From positions 682,001-746,000 of the forward strand of contig NZ_JAAKGV010000001.1 in the NCBI RefSeq assembly GCF_011043735.1: 64,000 bases of DNA, given 5' to 3'. Positions 35,209 to 44,736 of the stretch are shown here, in pieces. A program made the position numbers and the translations under genes. The notes under the pieces were generated by a model. It saw only the letters and a list, made by a program, of their open reading frames with translations. It ran no database searches and was not told the origin of the DNA. This stretch comes from Methylobacterium sp. DB0501 (lineage in GTDB: Bacteria > Pseudomonadota > Alphaproteobacteria > Rhizobiales > Beijerinckiaceae). Positions within the stretch are counted from its first letter, which is position 1; the number at the start of each line of letters is the position of its first letter.

Positions 35209-36600
35209 TCATTCGCTCTCCTCCGCCCGGCACAACTCGTCCACCGCCGCCAGATACGCCTTCGCGTCGAACTTCTTCAGCGTGTTCTGGCCGAGATAGC
35301 GCACGGTGCCGAACACCTTGCGCCGGCCCCAGGGGCGGTCGTGCAGGCCGAACAGCCAGGCGACGTTGGTGAACGAGTTCGGGTCGCGCCCGTCGAGGAA
35401 GTAGCGGTTGTTGAGGCGCAGGGCCACCGCGAAGGCCTCGTCCGGCGAGGGCGACCATTCGAGGATCTTCTTGCCCCAGTACATGCGCAGGTGGTTGTGC
35501 ATGTAGCCGGTCTCGCGCATCTCCCGCATCGCGGCGTTCCAGTATTCGTCGTGGGTGCGGCCTTCCGCCAGCGCCTCCTCGTCGTAGAGATGCGGGCGCG
35601 GATCGTCGGCGTGCTCGGCCAGCGCCTTGCGGGACCAGTCCGGCAGGGCCGTCTCGTAGCGGTCGTAGCCCGGATTGAACTGGACGTGGTTCATCGCCAG
35701 CTCGCGCCGGACGATCAGCTCCTCCAGGAAGGCCGCCCGGTCCTCCGGGCCGCCGGTCTTCGCGGCCTGCACCTTGAGGGCGGCGGCCACCGGCGAGATC
35801 TGGCCGAAATGCAGGTAGGGGCTCAAATGCGAGGCGGCTCCCGCCTCGGGCCGGTTGCGCACCGCGCCGTATTCGGCGAAGGGCCCGGCGAGGTAGGCCT
35901 CCAGGCGGCGGTACGCCTCGACCTCGCCGCCGCGGAAGCGCCGCACCGGCTTGATCGACCGGTCGAGCGTCATCGCGGCCAGAGCCGCGTCGGGATCGGC
36001 GACGTCGAGGTCGCTCGTCAGGTCGAGGTCGTCGGCCGGGTGCTTGACCTTCCGCGCCCGCAACGGCGCGAGATAGGGCTCCCAGGTCTTGTGCAGCTTC
36101 GGCCGCAGGGTGCGGGCGGCGAATTCATGCTTCCCCGAGGCGACGTCGACCGGCACCACCACGTCGCCCTCGACCTGGACGATCCGGCCGTCGAAGCCGT
36201 CTCCGATCTCGGCGTACCAGCTCTTCTGGATCGTCAGGTAGCCGCGGTCGAGGACCAGCATCGCGGCGCGGCACCCGAGCGTGATCGCCGCCTTGGCCGG
36301 CGTGGCACGGCGCAGCACGAAGGCGATGCCGCGGCGCTCCAGACCCGCCTTGGCATCGGCCAGCCCCTGGAGCAGGAAGGCGTAATGCCGGGCATTCGCC
36401 TCCGGGAAATGGGCGCCGCCATCGAGCAGGCCGAACCCGGCCACCACCGGCAGCCCGAGGCGGTTGGCCTCCTCGACGGCGTATTCGAGCGCCGGGTTGT
36501 CGCGGCTGCGCATGCCCTGCTGCATCAGGTAGAGCACGTAGGCGCCGTCCCGCGGCTCCACGTCCTTCAGAACCCGGATCCGCCCCGCCTGAATCGCCAT
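35209..36600 (-). CDS. Class II CPD photolyase
   Basis: A 463-residue FAD-dependent photolyase that uses light to split cyclobutane pyrimidine dimers. The N-terminal alpha/beta domain (about 20-150) is followed by the FAD-binding helical domain; class II hallmarks are FLEELIVRRELAMNHVQFNP, GYMHNHLRMYWGKKILEWS and the C-terminal LNNRYFLDGRDPNSFTNVAW then FGLHDRPWGRRKVFG. Tryptophans of the class II electron path fall in this part. It stands alone, with an sRNA and HicB-like gene upstream in the opposite direction. Microbial class I photolyases lack these signatures. Confidence 0.93.
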   Translation of the reverse strand: MAIQAGRIRVLKDVEPRDGAYVLYLMQQGMRSRDNPALEYAVEEANRLGLPVVAGFGLLDGGAHFPEANARHYAFLLQGLADAKAGLERRGIAFVLRRATPAKAAITLGCRAAMLVLDRGYLTIQKSWYAEIGDGFDGRIVQVEGDVVVPVDVASGKHEFAARTLRPKLHKTWEPYLAPLRARKVKHPADDLDLTSDLDVADPDAALAAMTLDRSIKPVRRFRGGEVEAYRRLEAYLAGPFAEYGAVRNRPEAGAASHLSPYLHFGQISPVAAALKVQAAKTGGPEDRAAFLEELIVRRELAMNHVQFNPGYDRYETALPDWSRKALAEHADDPRPHLYDEEALAEGRTHDEYWNAAMREMRETGYMHNHLRMYWGKKILEWSPSPDEAFAVALRLNNRYFLDGRDPNSFTNVAWLFGLHDRPWGRRKVFGTVRYLGQNTLKKFDAKAYLAAVDELCRAEESE

Positions 36601-36704
36601 TCCGCGCCCCCGTCAGGCGTCTGAACCTAGGCCGTGGCCCGGCCGGGTCCAGCGCGGCGCGCCGACGCTGCCCGCAAAAGCGTCAACCATGCCTATCATC
36701 GCGC

Positions 36705-36733
36705 CTTGCCTTCTGGCGCTGCACATTTATCTT
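36705..36733 (+). promoter_or_regulatory. Promoter of the small RNA
   Basis: CTTGCC (36705-36710) and TATCTT (36728-36733) are separated by 17 bp, a good fit to the housekeeping alphaproteobacterial promoter. Transcription would begin near 36740. Confidence 0.65.
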
Positions 36734-36739
36734 ATTGCG

Positions 36740-36829
36740 GTGCGGGAGCGCGATGGCGTCGTGCTTCCGCTGCCCTTCTTGGGCGTTTCCTCCCTAGACT
36801 TCGGGCCGCTCGCAAGAGCGGCCTTTTTT
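36740..36829 (+). ncRNA. Small trans-acting RNA, MmgR/alpha-r8-like
   Basis: A ~90-nt RNA is predicted from promoter and terminator. The 5' part folds into a 12-bp stem with two G-U pairs (36742-36753 with 36759-36770, 5-nt loop), then a small GCCC/GGGC hairpin (36772-36784), an unpaired TTTCCTCCCT (36786-36795), and a terminator stem with six T. This order (5' stem, single-stranded UUUCCUCCCU, 3' terminator) matches, from memory, the conserved architecture of the alphaproteobacterial MmgR (alpha-r8) family, whose C/U-rich motif pairs with ribosome-binding sites and which in Sinorhizobium affects PHB storage. No long reading frame covers it convincingly. Family membership needs a covariance-model search. 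Confidence 0.7.
36804..36829 (+). terminator. Intrinsic terminator of the small RNA
   Basis: GGCCGCTC (36804-36811) pairs perfectly with GAGCGGCC (36816-36823) around GCAA, followed directly by TTTTTT (36824-36829). This is the strongest intrinsic terminator in the window. Confidence 0.92.
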
Positions 36830-36977
36830 CTTGCATCCATGCTTCGTCGTGACATCGCGGCCGGCTTATCCCTACGTGCGGTGGAGCTTATGGCCGCGCT
36901 CCGCGTTGCCTCCTGGCTTTGGCCCGCCTCGTGCATCGCGGGGCGATCGGAGCCGAGCGTGAGGGAGCGGTCGAGCG

Positions 36978-37169
36978 ATGCGGCAATTCACCCTGCGGGT
37001 CGAGGAGAGCGGAGAAGGCCTCGTCTGCATCACCAGCCCGGAGATCAAGAGCCTGTTCGTGGCCGACGAGACCCTGGCGGGCGCCCTGGAAGCGGTGCCG
37101 AGCGTGGTGCGGGCGCTGATGCGCGAGGAGGGGCGTGGCACCCTGCCGGGCGAGGAGGCCGCCGAGTAG
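36978..37169 (+). CDS. HicB-like/DUF1902-like small protein
   Basis: A 63-residue protein: MRQFTLRVEESGEGLVCITS, then SPEIKSLFVADETLAGALEAVPSVV. The pattern (beta strand, short turn with Ser/Pro, strand with AD-TL, helix) resembles the partial RNase H fold of HicB antitoxins and DUF1902 proteins. No HicA toxin gene is next to it, so it is an orphan or a regulator of another kind. Its stop codon lies 26 bp before the convergent TRAP binding-protein stop. The family assignment is by pattern only. Confidence 0.6.
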   Translation: MRQFTLRVEESGEGLVCITSPEIKSLFVADETLAGALEAVPSVVRALMREEGRGTLPGEEAAE

Positions 37170-37194
37170 GCGGCGTCCTCACGCCCGGGGCGGA

Positions 37195-38280
<1,086 letters not shown>

Positions 38281-38494
38281 GCTCTCCCCATCGAGGGTCG
38301 TTCTCAGCCGTGTCGCCGCCAGAACTAGCGCGCTTCCGGTGAAAGCGCACCCGGGACGCGCATCCCTGCCGCCGCCTTCCTGCGAGTGGGCGGGGCTGGG
38401 GCAGGGCTCTCGTGCGGCCGTGACGCCTATGCTAATTCCCGAGGCTCGCGGCGGCGCCTCATGCCCCGCCGGCCCGCCGGAGCGCGACCCGACC

Positions 38495-39073
38495 GTGAAG
38501 CCCGAACCGATCTCCCTGCACACGGTCTGCGGCCTCGAGGAGCTGGGCCACCACTCGGCCCGCGGCGTCACCCACGTGCTGTCGATCCTCGACCCGGCCT
38601 GGCCCGAGCCCGAGGCCTTCGGCGGCTACGACGCGCATCACCGCACCACCTTGCGCTTCCACGACATCATCGAGCCGACCGACGGCCAGATCCTGCCCGA
38701 GCGCCGGGACGTCGAGGCGATCCTGCGCTTCGGCGAGGAGCTGATGGCCGAGACGGCGCGGCGCAAGACCCATCTGCTGATCCACTGCCACGCCGGCATC
38801 TCGCGCTCCACCGCCGCGATGACCATGCTGCTCGGCCAGGCCCATCCGGACCTCGACGCCGGGGCGGTCGTCGCCAAGGTCCACGCCCTGCGCGAGAAGG
38901 CCTGGCCCAACGCCCGCATGATCGCCTACGCGGACGACATCCTGCGCTACGACGGTCAGCTCACCGAGGCGGTGCGCCGCCTCCACGCCGAGCAGCTGCG
39001 GGTGCGCCCGAACCTCGTCGAGCTGATGCGGGGGTTGGGCCGGGGGCGGGAGGTCGATGCGGCGCTCGCCTGA
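38495..39073 (+). CDS. Tyrosine phosphatase-like protein (dual-specificity fold)
   Basis: About 192 residues with the Cys-X5-Arg catalytic loop HCHAGISRST (residues about 95-104), a preceding HDIIEP general-acid region and an N-terminal HTVCGLEEL segment that is typical of this bacterial group. It probably removes phosphate from tyrosine or another small phosphoester in the cytoplasm; the partner is unknown. The GTG at 38495 begins at the conserved region; an ATG at 38429 in the same frame would add 22 residues. It is divergent from the TRAP binding protein gene. Confidence 0.8.
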   Translation: MKPEPISLHTVCGLEELGHHSARGVTHVLSILDPAWPEPEAFGGYDAHHRTTLRFHDIIEPTDGQILPERRDVEAILRFGEELMAETARRKTHLLIHCHAGISRSTAAMTMLLGQAHPDLDAGAVVAKVHALREKAWPNARMIAYADDILRYDGQLTEAVRRLHAEQLRVRPNLVELMRGLGRGREVDAALA

Positions 39074-39265
39074 CCCGTCGCGGGCCACGCTCGTACGCCG
39101 GGCCCTCCCGGGCGCGTTTGTCGCGTCTTCGATTGCTCTTGCGGCAAGTCGAGGCAACGGAGTATCGTGTCTCGCGTGATCGGACGTCGACAGACGAAGG
39201 CCGCCTCGGTGGTGTTTCTGTTCTGTGAACGACCGACGGCACACCCGTCCCGCGAGACATGATCG

Positions 39266-39676
39266 ATGCGCGATCACAGGATTGTCTTGGGCGCTGCGCT
39301 CGTGTGCCTTGCGCCGACGAGTGCCTTTGCCTGGCCGCGACCCGTTCCGACCGTCGAGAAGGTGGTCAAGCCCGGGCAGGCCCAGAAGATCGGGTGGTTC
39401 GTCTCCGTCGATCCGACATGCCGCTCGGTCGGCGCATGGACCGTGAACCTGATCGAGCCGCCCGGCAAAGGGCGGATCACGGTCGAGCAGGGTTCGGAAT
39501 ATCCCGAGTTCCCTCCGACGAATCCGCGCTCGGCCTGCAATAAGCGCAAGGTTCCGGCAACCCGGCTCATCTACGCTGCGCCGCCCGGTGCGGGCGACGA
39601 CGATCAGTTCACGATCGAGATCGTCGATCCTCTGGGGAACGCGAAGCAGGTGCGCTATCACGTGGGCCTGCACTGA
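39266..39676 (+). CDS. Secreted hypothetical protein with Ig-like beta pattern
   Basis: A 136-residue protein with a signal peptide (MRDHRIVLGAALVCLAPTSA, cleaved after AFA). The mature part is beta-rich with two Cys (about 51 and 90) that could form a disulfide, and a pattern VNLIEPPGKGRITVEQGSEY...VDPLGNAKQVRYHV that resembles bacterial Ig-like or cadherin-type repeats. No enzyme motif is seen. It stands alone between the phosphatase gene and the repeat region at 39858-39996. Confidence 0.65.
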   Translation: MRDHRIVLGAALVCLAPTSAFAWPRPVPTVEKVVKPGQAQKIGWFVSVDPTCRSVGAWTVNLIEPPGKGRITVEQGSEYPEFPPTNPRSACNKRKVPATRLIYAAPPGAGDDDQFTIEIVDPLGNAKQVRYHVGLH

Positions 39677-39857
39677 CGGCTGCGGGCAGCGGTCGGAAGC
39701 AGGGCCGTGACGGGCTCGCCTCGCGGCCTGCTTCGATGCGTGTGCTCCCCACGGCGTCCCTCCGGGCTCCGCCGTGCGGCCCCGGGATGGCGCGGAGGCC
39801 CGGTTTCCCTATCCGGGACATGTCACGCCGCGTGAGCCCCAGGATTCAGAGTTCCTC
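39677..39857. other. Gene-free stretch before the repeat block
   Basis: Nothing supported beyond a GCGGCCCCGGGATGGC string (39777-39792) also found near 46811. The hairpin at 39858-39894 and repeat copy 2 follow directly. Confidence 0.4.
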
Positions 39858-39894
39858 GAGCACAGCCCGATCGTGTTGCGATCGGGCTGTGCTC
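39858..39894. other. 16-bp perfect hairpin beside repeat copy 2
   Basis: GAGCACAGCCCGATCG (39858-39873) pairs perfectly with CGATCGGGCTGTGCTC (39879-39894), with a TGTTG loop. It lies directly next to the palindromic repeat (2 bp away) and downstream of the HAD gene stop. No T-run on either side. It may be part of a composite repeat or a bidirectional stop. Confidence 0.75.
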
Positions 39895-39896
39895 CA

Positions 39897-39996
39897 AGCA
39901 GACTTGCGTTGGCAGGCCAACGCGTCGTCGGCGTAGATGCTGAGTGTGTCGCAGATGTTTGTCGCAAAACCGGCAATCGCTGTTGCGAAATCTGCT
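39897..39996. repeat. Palindromic intergenic repeat, copy 2
   Basis: A 100-bp core from AGCAGACTTGCG to GCGAAATCTGCT, which aligns with the reverse complement of 28726-28822 at roughly four of five positions, including the near-palindrome GCGTTGGCAGGCCAACGC and CGCAAAACCGG. Its last base is also the first base of the HAD stop triplet (TCA on the plus strand), so the repeat abuts that gene exactly. Confidence 0.85.
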
Positions 39997-40793
39997 CAAT
40001 CCAGCACGTAGCGCTCGATCGCCTCCGCGAACCCGTCCGCCTCGTTCGTCCCGGTGACCCGGCTCGCGGCCCGCTTCACCGCGTCGCTCGCATTGCCCAT
40101 GGCGATCGACAGGCCGGCGCGGGCAAACATCGCCGTGTCGTTGGCCATGTCGCCGAGCACCGCCACCTCGGTCAGCGGCACGCCCCGTTCCCCGGCAATG
40201 CGGGCGACGAAGTGGCCCTTGTCGACATGGGGCGGGGTCACGTCGAGGTAATAGGCCTGCGAGCGGTGGACCGCCGCGCCCTCGCCGATCTCGTCGGCCA
40301 GGCGCGGTTCGAGAGCAGCCAGGCGCGCATGGTCGCGCGACACGCCGACGAGCTTCGCCGCCCGGGCGAGATGCGGCGCCGGGTCGTCCACGACGCGGGG
40401 CTCGGCCTGGAGGGTGCGGCGCTCGAGATCGGTATAGGGGCCGTCCGGGTCCGTCAGGAGCCACGCGCCCCCGGCGAAGACCCAGAGGCCGATCCCCTCC
40501 GCGGCGAAGCGCGCGGCGGCCGTTCGGGCGGCCGTCTCCGGGATCAGGGTCTCGTCGATGAGGGTGAGGTCGGGCCGCACCACCGTCGAGCCGTTGAAGG
40601 CGCCCATCGGCAGGTCGAGCCCGAGCGGCGCCACGAGGGCGCGCAGGCCGATCGGCGGGCGACTCGACGCCACCGTGAAGGCGATGCCGCGGGCGCGCAG
40701 GCCTTCGACCGCGCGGATCGCCCGCGGCGTCAGCTGCTTGTCGCCGGTGACGAGGGTGCCGTCGACGTCGGTGACCACGAGGGAGATGGACAA
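39996..40793 (-). CDS. Cof-type HAD-family phosphatase
   Basis: A 265-residue HAD hydrolase with motif I DVDGT (about 9-13), a C2B cap (about 85-190) and motif IV GDMANDTAMF (about 213-222). Such enzymes dephosphorylate sugar phosphates or PLP-like metabolites. The start is TTG at 40793 with a strong GAGGAGG site 7 nt upstream, so it is well supported. The stop codon is formed right at the edge of repeat copy 2. It is 38 bp downstream of the alpha/beta hydrolase gene on the same strand. Confidence 0.9.
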   Translation of the reverse strand: MSISLVVTDVDGTLVTGDKQLTPRAIRAVEGLRARGIAFTVASSRPPIGLRALVAPLGLDLPMGAFNGSTVVRPDLTLIDETLIPETAARTAAARFAAEGIGLWVFAGGAWLLTDPDGPYTDLERRTLQAEPRVVDDPAPHLARAAKLVGVSRDHARLAALEPRLADEIGEGAAVHRSQAYYLDVTPPHVDKGHFVARIAGERGVPLTEVAVLGDMANDTAMFARAGLSIAMGNASDAVKRAASRVTGTNEADGFAEAIERYVLD

Positions 40794-40831
40794 GAAGCAG
40801 CCTCCTCAGAGCTCAGGCTCGGATCTCACGT

Positions 40832-42094
40832 TCAGATCTCTCTGTGCACGGACACCGGCTCGGGCGGCGTCTCCGGCCGTAGCGGGACGATCTCGGGCGT
40901 GAGCACCCGCTCGCCAAGCGCCTGCGGCCCGAGCGTCAGGGCGAAGAAGTCGTACTCGCCCGGCAGGTCGTTCGCCATCAGGAACTGGAAGTGCATCCGG
41001 AACGGCCGGAACGAGATCCGCCGGTACACCTCCGGATCGATGATCTCGCGGAACTTCGTCGAGCGGATCGCCGGGTTGCGGACCGGGCCGGCCGGAACCT
41101 CGCCGAGGTCGCGGGCGGGGTTGAAGCCCGGGAAGTTCATCCAGTCCTGCGGCGCCTGGTAGTCGGCCCAGACCAGCCGGTCGCTCGCGACGAGCCGCAT
41201 CACGTCGGCCCGCACCCGGCGCGCCCGCGGGTTGATGGTGACGAGCGGCAGCCCGGCCCCGAGGGTGAGGAGGGACAGGCGCGGACCTGCCGGCAGGTCG
41301 TGTTCCAGGACGCGGGCCGCGACCTCGGCGGCGGTGAGGCCGCCGGAGGAATGGCCGACGATCATCACCTCGTCGACCGCCCCGGCCCGGACGATCCCGG
41401 CGACGTGGTCGGCGAACAGCGCCAGGCGCTCCTCGTAATCCCGGCGCCAGCCGTTGCTGTGCTGCCAGTTGAACACCCAGTCGTTGATGAGCTGGCGCAG
41501 GAAGATGCGGTCGAGGAGCGGGGTCGCGGCGAGGAGGAGGCCGATGCCGGCGAGCGCCCCGGCGATGCCGGCGGCGAGGCCCGGCAGCCACCCGGCGAGC
41601 AGATGGGCGACGCCGGTCCCGAGCAGGGCGGCCAGGGCCGCCAGGATCAGCACCATGCCGAAGGGGTAGAGGATGACGTTGCCGTATTTCCAGTTGAGGC
41701 CGTAGAGCCGGAACAGCTTGCCGGTCACCAGGCTGTGCAGCATGCCGGCGGCGAGGAGCGCCATCGAGGCGATCAGCGGCCGGCGGAAATCCGCCCGCAC
41801 CACGTCGTCCCACAGCAGCACCTGGTAGGTGGTGTGGGTCTCCCCGGCACCGCGGCCCGCCTCGACGGTCCAGGTCTGGACCAGCCCGTCGGGCCGGGTC
41901 TCGGCCCGGGTGATCCTGCGCGTCGCGAGATCGAAGCGCTTGCCGTAGCGGGTGAACTCGCGGGCGAACAGCGCCCGGTAGCGCTTGCCCGCCTCCGGAT
42001 CGTAGCCCGGCAGGTAGACGACGTGGCGCCGCCGCACCGGTCCGGGGGCTTGAGCGCCCAAGTCGGGCGGCGTGAAGCCGATCTGTGTGGTCAT
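40832..42094 (-). CDS. Membrane-anchored alpha/beta hydrolase
   Basis: A 420-residue protein with a nucleophile elbow GHSSGG (about residue 252), preceded by a region with about three hydrophobic helices (about 110-205: FRRPLIASMALLAAGMLHSL, then ILYPFGMVLILAALAALLG and GLAAGIAGALAGIGLLLAAT). The N-terminus has HVVYLPGYDPEAGKRYRALF, common in alpha/beta hydrolases with an oxyanion loop. A lipase or esterase-like function at the inner membrane is plausible but the substrate is unknown. ATG at 42094 was chosen from the family start. Confidence 0.75.
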   Translation of the reverse strand: MTTQIGFTPPDLGAQAPGPVRRRHVVYLPGYDPEAGKRYRALFAREFTRYGKRFDLATRRITRAETRPDGLVQTWTVEAGRGAGETHTTYQVLLWDDVVRADFRRPLIASMALLAAGMLHSLVTGKLFRLYGLNWKYGNVILYPFGMVLILAALAALLGTGVAHLLAGWLPGLAAGIAGALAGIGLLLAATPLLDRIFLRQLINDWVFNWQHSNGWRRDYEERLALFADHVAGIVRAGAVDEVMIVGHSSGGLTAAEVAARVLEHDLPAGPRLSLLTLGAGLPLVTINPRARRVRADVMRLVASDRLVWADYQAPQDWMNFPGFNPARDLGEVPAGPVRNPAIRSTKFREIIDPEVYRRISFRPFRMHFQFLMANDLPGEYDFFALTLGPQALGERVLTPEIVPLRPETPPEPVSVHREI

Positions 42095-42148
42095 CGCTGC
42101 CCTGTCATCCGCGTCACGCCATCCTGAAGCCGTGATTTCGTAACCAGT

Positions 42149-42169
42149 GTCGTGCTTGGACGGCACGAC
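42149..42169. other. 7-bp hairpin in the intergenic region before the exporter gene
   Basis: GTCGTGC (42149-42155) pairs with GCACGAC (42163-42169), followed by a second weaker stem (CCTTCCGC / GCGGGGAAGG, about 42187-42213). The pair lies between divergent genes and may sit in the exporter's leader. Confidence 0.3.
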
Positions 42170-42320
42170 GGTGACGGCCCCGGGGCCTTCCGCCCTGTGT
42201 CTAGCGGGGAAGGCGGCGTCGGGGGAGGGCTCCCGAAGGCAGTGTGACACGAGGGCCACGGACAGGCCCCCGCGACTCGGCTAGGGACCACTCTCAAGCT
42301 AAGGACGAGCAATCTCCCTG

Positions 42321-43490
42321 ATGCGCGCATTCCCGATCGCCCTCTGCACCGCACTCGCGGTCTCGGGCTGCTCCAGCTTCCTGCCTGCGTCCGGCCCCTC
42401 GGCGAGCGCGGTCGCGGAGGGCGCCGGCATGGCGACCGACCAGGGCCTGCTCGCCCGCTACGAGATCATCGACGTCGACGCCGCCGTGGTCGAGGCCCTG
42501 CGCGGCCGCCCGCTCGACAGCCTGCTCGCCTCCTTCGGCGACCGCCGCCCCTCCGTCGAGCCGGTGATCGGCGTCGGCGACACCGTGGCGGTGACCATCT
42601 ACGAGGCCAGCACCGGCGGCCTGTTCTCCGGCTCGCTGTCGGTCGACCGGTTCTCCTCCGGGTCGAAATCGGCCACCATCCCGCCCCAGGTGGTCAACCG
42701 CGACGGGTCGATCACGGTCCCGTATGCCGGCCGCGTCCAGGTCGCCGGCCGGCGCGTCCAGGACGTCCAGACCCAGATCGAGCAGGAACTCGCCGGCAAG
42801 GCGATCGAGCCGCAGGTGATCGTCACCGTCGTCCAGCCGACCAGCACCGCCGTGACGGTGACCGGCGAGGTCACGGCGGGCGCCCGCGTGCCGCTCTCGA
42901 CCAAGGGCGACCGCCTGCTCGACGTGGTGGCGGGGGCCGGCGGCGTGCGCGCACCGGTCTCCGAGACCTTCGTGCGGCTGTCACGCGGCTCGACCACCGC
43001 GACGGTGCCGCTCACCGCCGTGGTCTCGAACCCCCGCGAGAACATCTTCCTGCGCCCGGGCGACACCCTCACCCTGGTGCGCGATCCCCAGACCTTCCTG
43101 GCGATCGGCGCCCTCGGGGCGCAATCCGAGATCCCCTTCGCCGCCGAGGGCATCACGCTGGCCCAGGCACTCGCCAAGGCCCGCGGCCTCTCGGACGTCC
43201 AGGCGGATCCGGCCGGCGTGTTCCTGTTCCGGTTCGAGCCGGCCTCGGTGGTGCGCCGCCTGCGCCCGAACAGCCCGCTCGTGTCCTCGAACTTCGTGCC
43301 GGTGGTCTACCGGATCAACATGCGCGACCCCAACAGCCTGTTCGTCTCCCAGGCCTTCCGGATGCGCAACCGCGACCTCGTCTACGTCTCGAACGCGCCC
43401 TTCACCGAGGTCCAGAAGGTGCTCGGCGTCTTCTCGACCATCACGGCCCCGGTCTCGGCCGGCGCCTCGGTCTACGCCGGCGTGCGGTAG
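42321..43490 (+). CDS. Polysaccharide export outer-membrane lipoprotein (Wza family)
   Basis: A 389-residue protein with a lipoprotein signal (MRAFPIALCTALAVSGCSS; lipidated Cys17), a Poly_export domain (about 80-180, with VGDTVAVTIYEA and DGSITVPYAGRVQVAGRRVQDVQTQIE) and SLBB domains (about 185-300, VTGEVTAGARVPLSTKGDRLLDVVAGAGG). It would form the outer-membrane channel for capsule or exopolysaccharide. No partner genes for tyrosine kinase, flippase or glycosyltransferases are in the window, so it is isolated here. Confidence 0.92.
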   Translation: MRAFPIALCTALAVSGCSSFLPASGPSASAVAEGAGMATDQGLLARYEIIDVDAAVVEALRGRPLDSLLASFGDRRPSVEPVIGVGDTVAVTIYEASTGGLFSGSLSVDRFSSGSKSATIPPQVVNRDGSITVPYAGRVQVAGRRVQDVQTQIEQELAGKAIEPQVIVTVVQPTSTAVTVTGEVTAGARVPLSTKGDRLLDVVAGAGGVRAPVSETFVRLSRGSTTATVPLTAVVSNPRENIFLRPGDTLTLVRDPQTFLAIGALGAQSEIPFAAEGITLAQALAKARGLSDVQADPAGVFLFRFEPASVVRRLRPNSPLVSSNFVPVVYRINMRDPNSLFVSQAFRMRNRDLVYVSNAPFTEVQKVLGVFSTITAPVSAGASVYAGVR

Positions 43491-43523
43491 GGAGAGCGGG
43501 CGCCGGGGGCGCCCGCTCCCGCC

Positions 43524-44492
43524 TCAAGCCGTCACCACCCGCACCGGGGCGCCCTTCCGCCAGGCCGCGATGGCCTCGACCGTGTCCTCGTAGAACATCC
43601 GGAACGTACCGTCGGTGACGTAGCCGAGATGCGGCGTCAGCACGGCGTTCGGTAGGCTCCGCAGGGGGTGGTCGGCGGGCAGGGGCTCGCGGTCGAACAC
43701 GTCGAGCCCGGCCCGGATCCGGCCTTGCGTGAGCGCCGCGATCAGCGCCCCCTCGTCGACGAGCGGGCCGCGGGAGGTGTTGATCAGGATCGCGCCCTTC
43801 CGCATCCGGGCGATCTCGGTCTCCCCGACGATGCCCCGGGTCGCGGGCGCCAGCACCATGTGCAGGCTGACGACGTCGCTCTCGGAAAACAGCGCCTCGC
43901 GGCTGGCCAGAGCCGCGCCGCCGGCCTCGGCCCGCTCCGGCGTGAGGTTCGGGCTCCAGGCCGTCACCCGCATGCCGAGCGCCCGGCCCACCGCCGCCAC
44001 CCGGGCGCCGATCCGCCCGAGGCCGACGAGCCCGAGGGTGCGGCCCTCCAGCCCCTCGCCCAGGCTCTCCTGCCAGCGCCCGCCCGCCATGTTGGCGAAT
44101 TCCCGCGGCAGGTGGCGGGCGCAGGCCAGCATCAGCGCGACCGTCAGCTCGGCGGTGGCGATGCCGCCCTCGCCGTTGCGGGTGTTGCAGACGGTGATGC
44201 CGCGGGCCGTCAGCGCCGCCGCGTCGACGGAGGGATTGCGCCCCCCGGTGAACACCACGAGCTTGAGGGCGGGCAGCTGCGCGATCAGCGCGGCGTCGAG
44301 GGGCATGCGCTCGCGCATCAGGCAGAGCACGTCGTAGGGCGCGAGGCGCGACGGGGCTTGCGCCCGCGGCACCGGCTCGCGGAAGAAGTCCACCGCCACG
44401 AGCGGCCCGAGGCCGGCCCAGTCGGCGAGCCCGGCGGCCACGCCCTGATAATCGTCGAGCACCGCGACCCGGACGCCGTCAGCCTGGTTCAT
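43524..44492 (-). CDS. D-2-hydroxyacid dehydrogenase
   Basis: A 322-residue NAD-dependent dehydrogenase. The nucleotide-binding GLVGLGRIGARVAAVGRALG (about 148-167), catalytic Arg region ILINTSRGPLVDE (about 229-241), Glu region (LDVFDREPLP) and His in LTPHLGYVT (about 285) follow the family. SerA-like, but without ACT or ASB domains; hydroxypyruvate, glyoxylate or related substrates are possible. It converges with the Wza gene with a 33-bp gap. Residues 1-40 (VAVLDDYQGVAAGLADW) resemble a common alphaproteobacterial subgroup. Confidence 0.9.
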   Translation of the reverse strand: MNQADGVRVAVLDDYQGVAAGLADWAGLGPLVAVDFFREPVPRAQAPSRLAPYDVLCLMRERMPLDAALIAQLPALKLVVFTGGRNPSVDAAALTARGITVCNTRNGEGGIATAELTVALMLACARHLPREFANMAGGRWQESLGEGLEGRTLGLVGLGRIGARVAAVGRALGMRVTAWSPNLTPERAEAGGAALASREALFSESDVVSLHMVLAPATRGIVGETEIARMRKGAILINTSRGPLVDEGALIAALTQGRIRAGLDVFDREPLPADHPLRSLPNAVLTPHLGYVTDGTFRMFYEDTVEAIAAWRKGAPVRVVTA

Positions 44493-44736
44493 CGAAGGAT
44501 CCCCTTTGAATTCCTCAATATCCGGCGTCGGATGGGCGTTCCACCCGCGGCGTCCGTGCTATCATCGCCGCAGCATCCTGACGCGCCACGTCCGTCTTGC
44601 GCCCCTACGGGCTCGCGCCCGATAGAGCGGGCGCCCTCGCGGGTTCAAGCGGACGACAAAGGGGCGACGGCCGTGCTAAGCGGCCGGACATGAGGCCGGA
44701 GGTCGGAGTGGGTCGAACCATGCGGGAGCGCCGAGG

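Noticed and set aside
36601..36700. tRNA gene near the photolyase start
   Set aside because: No cloverleaf or T-loop sequence was found; the stretch is not structured like a tRNA.
36978..37169. HicAB toxin-antitoxin pair
   Set aside because: The HicB-like fold is plausible, but no HicA reading frame lies on either side.
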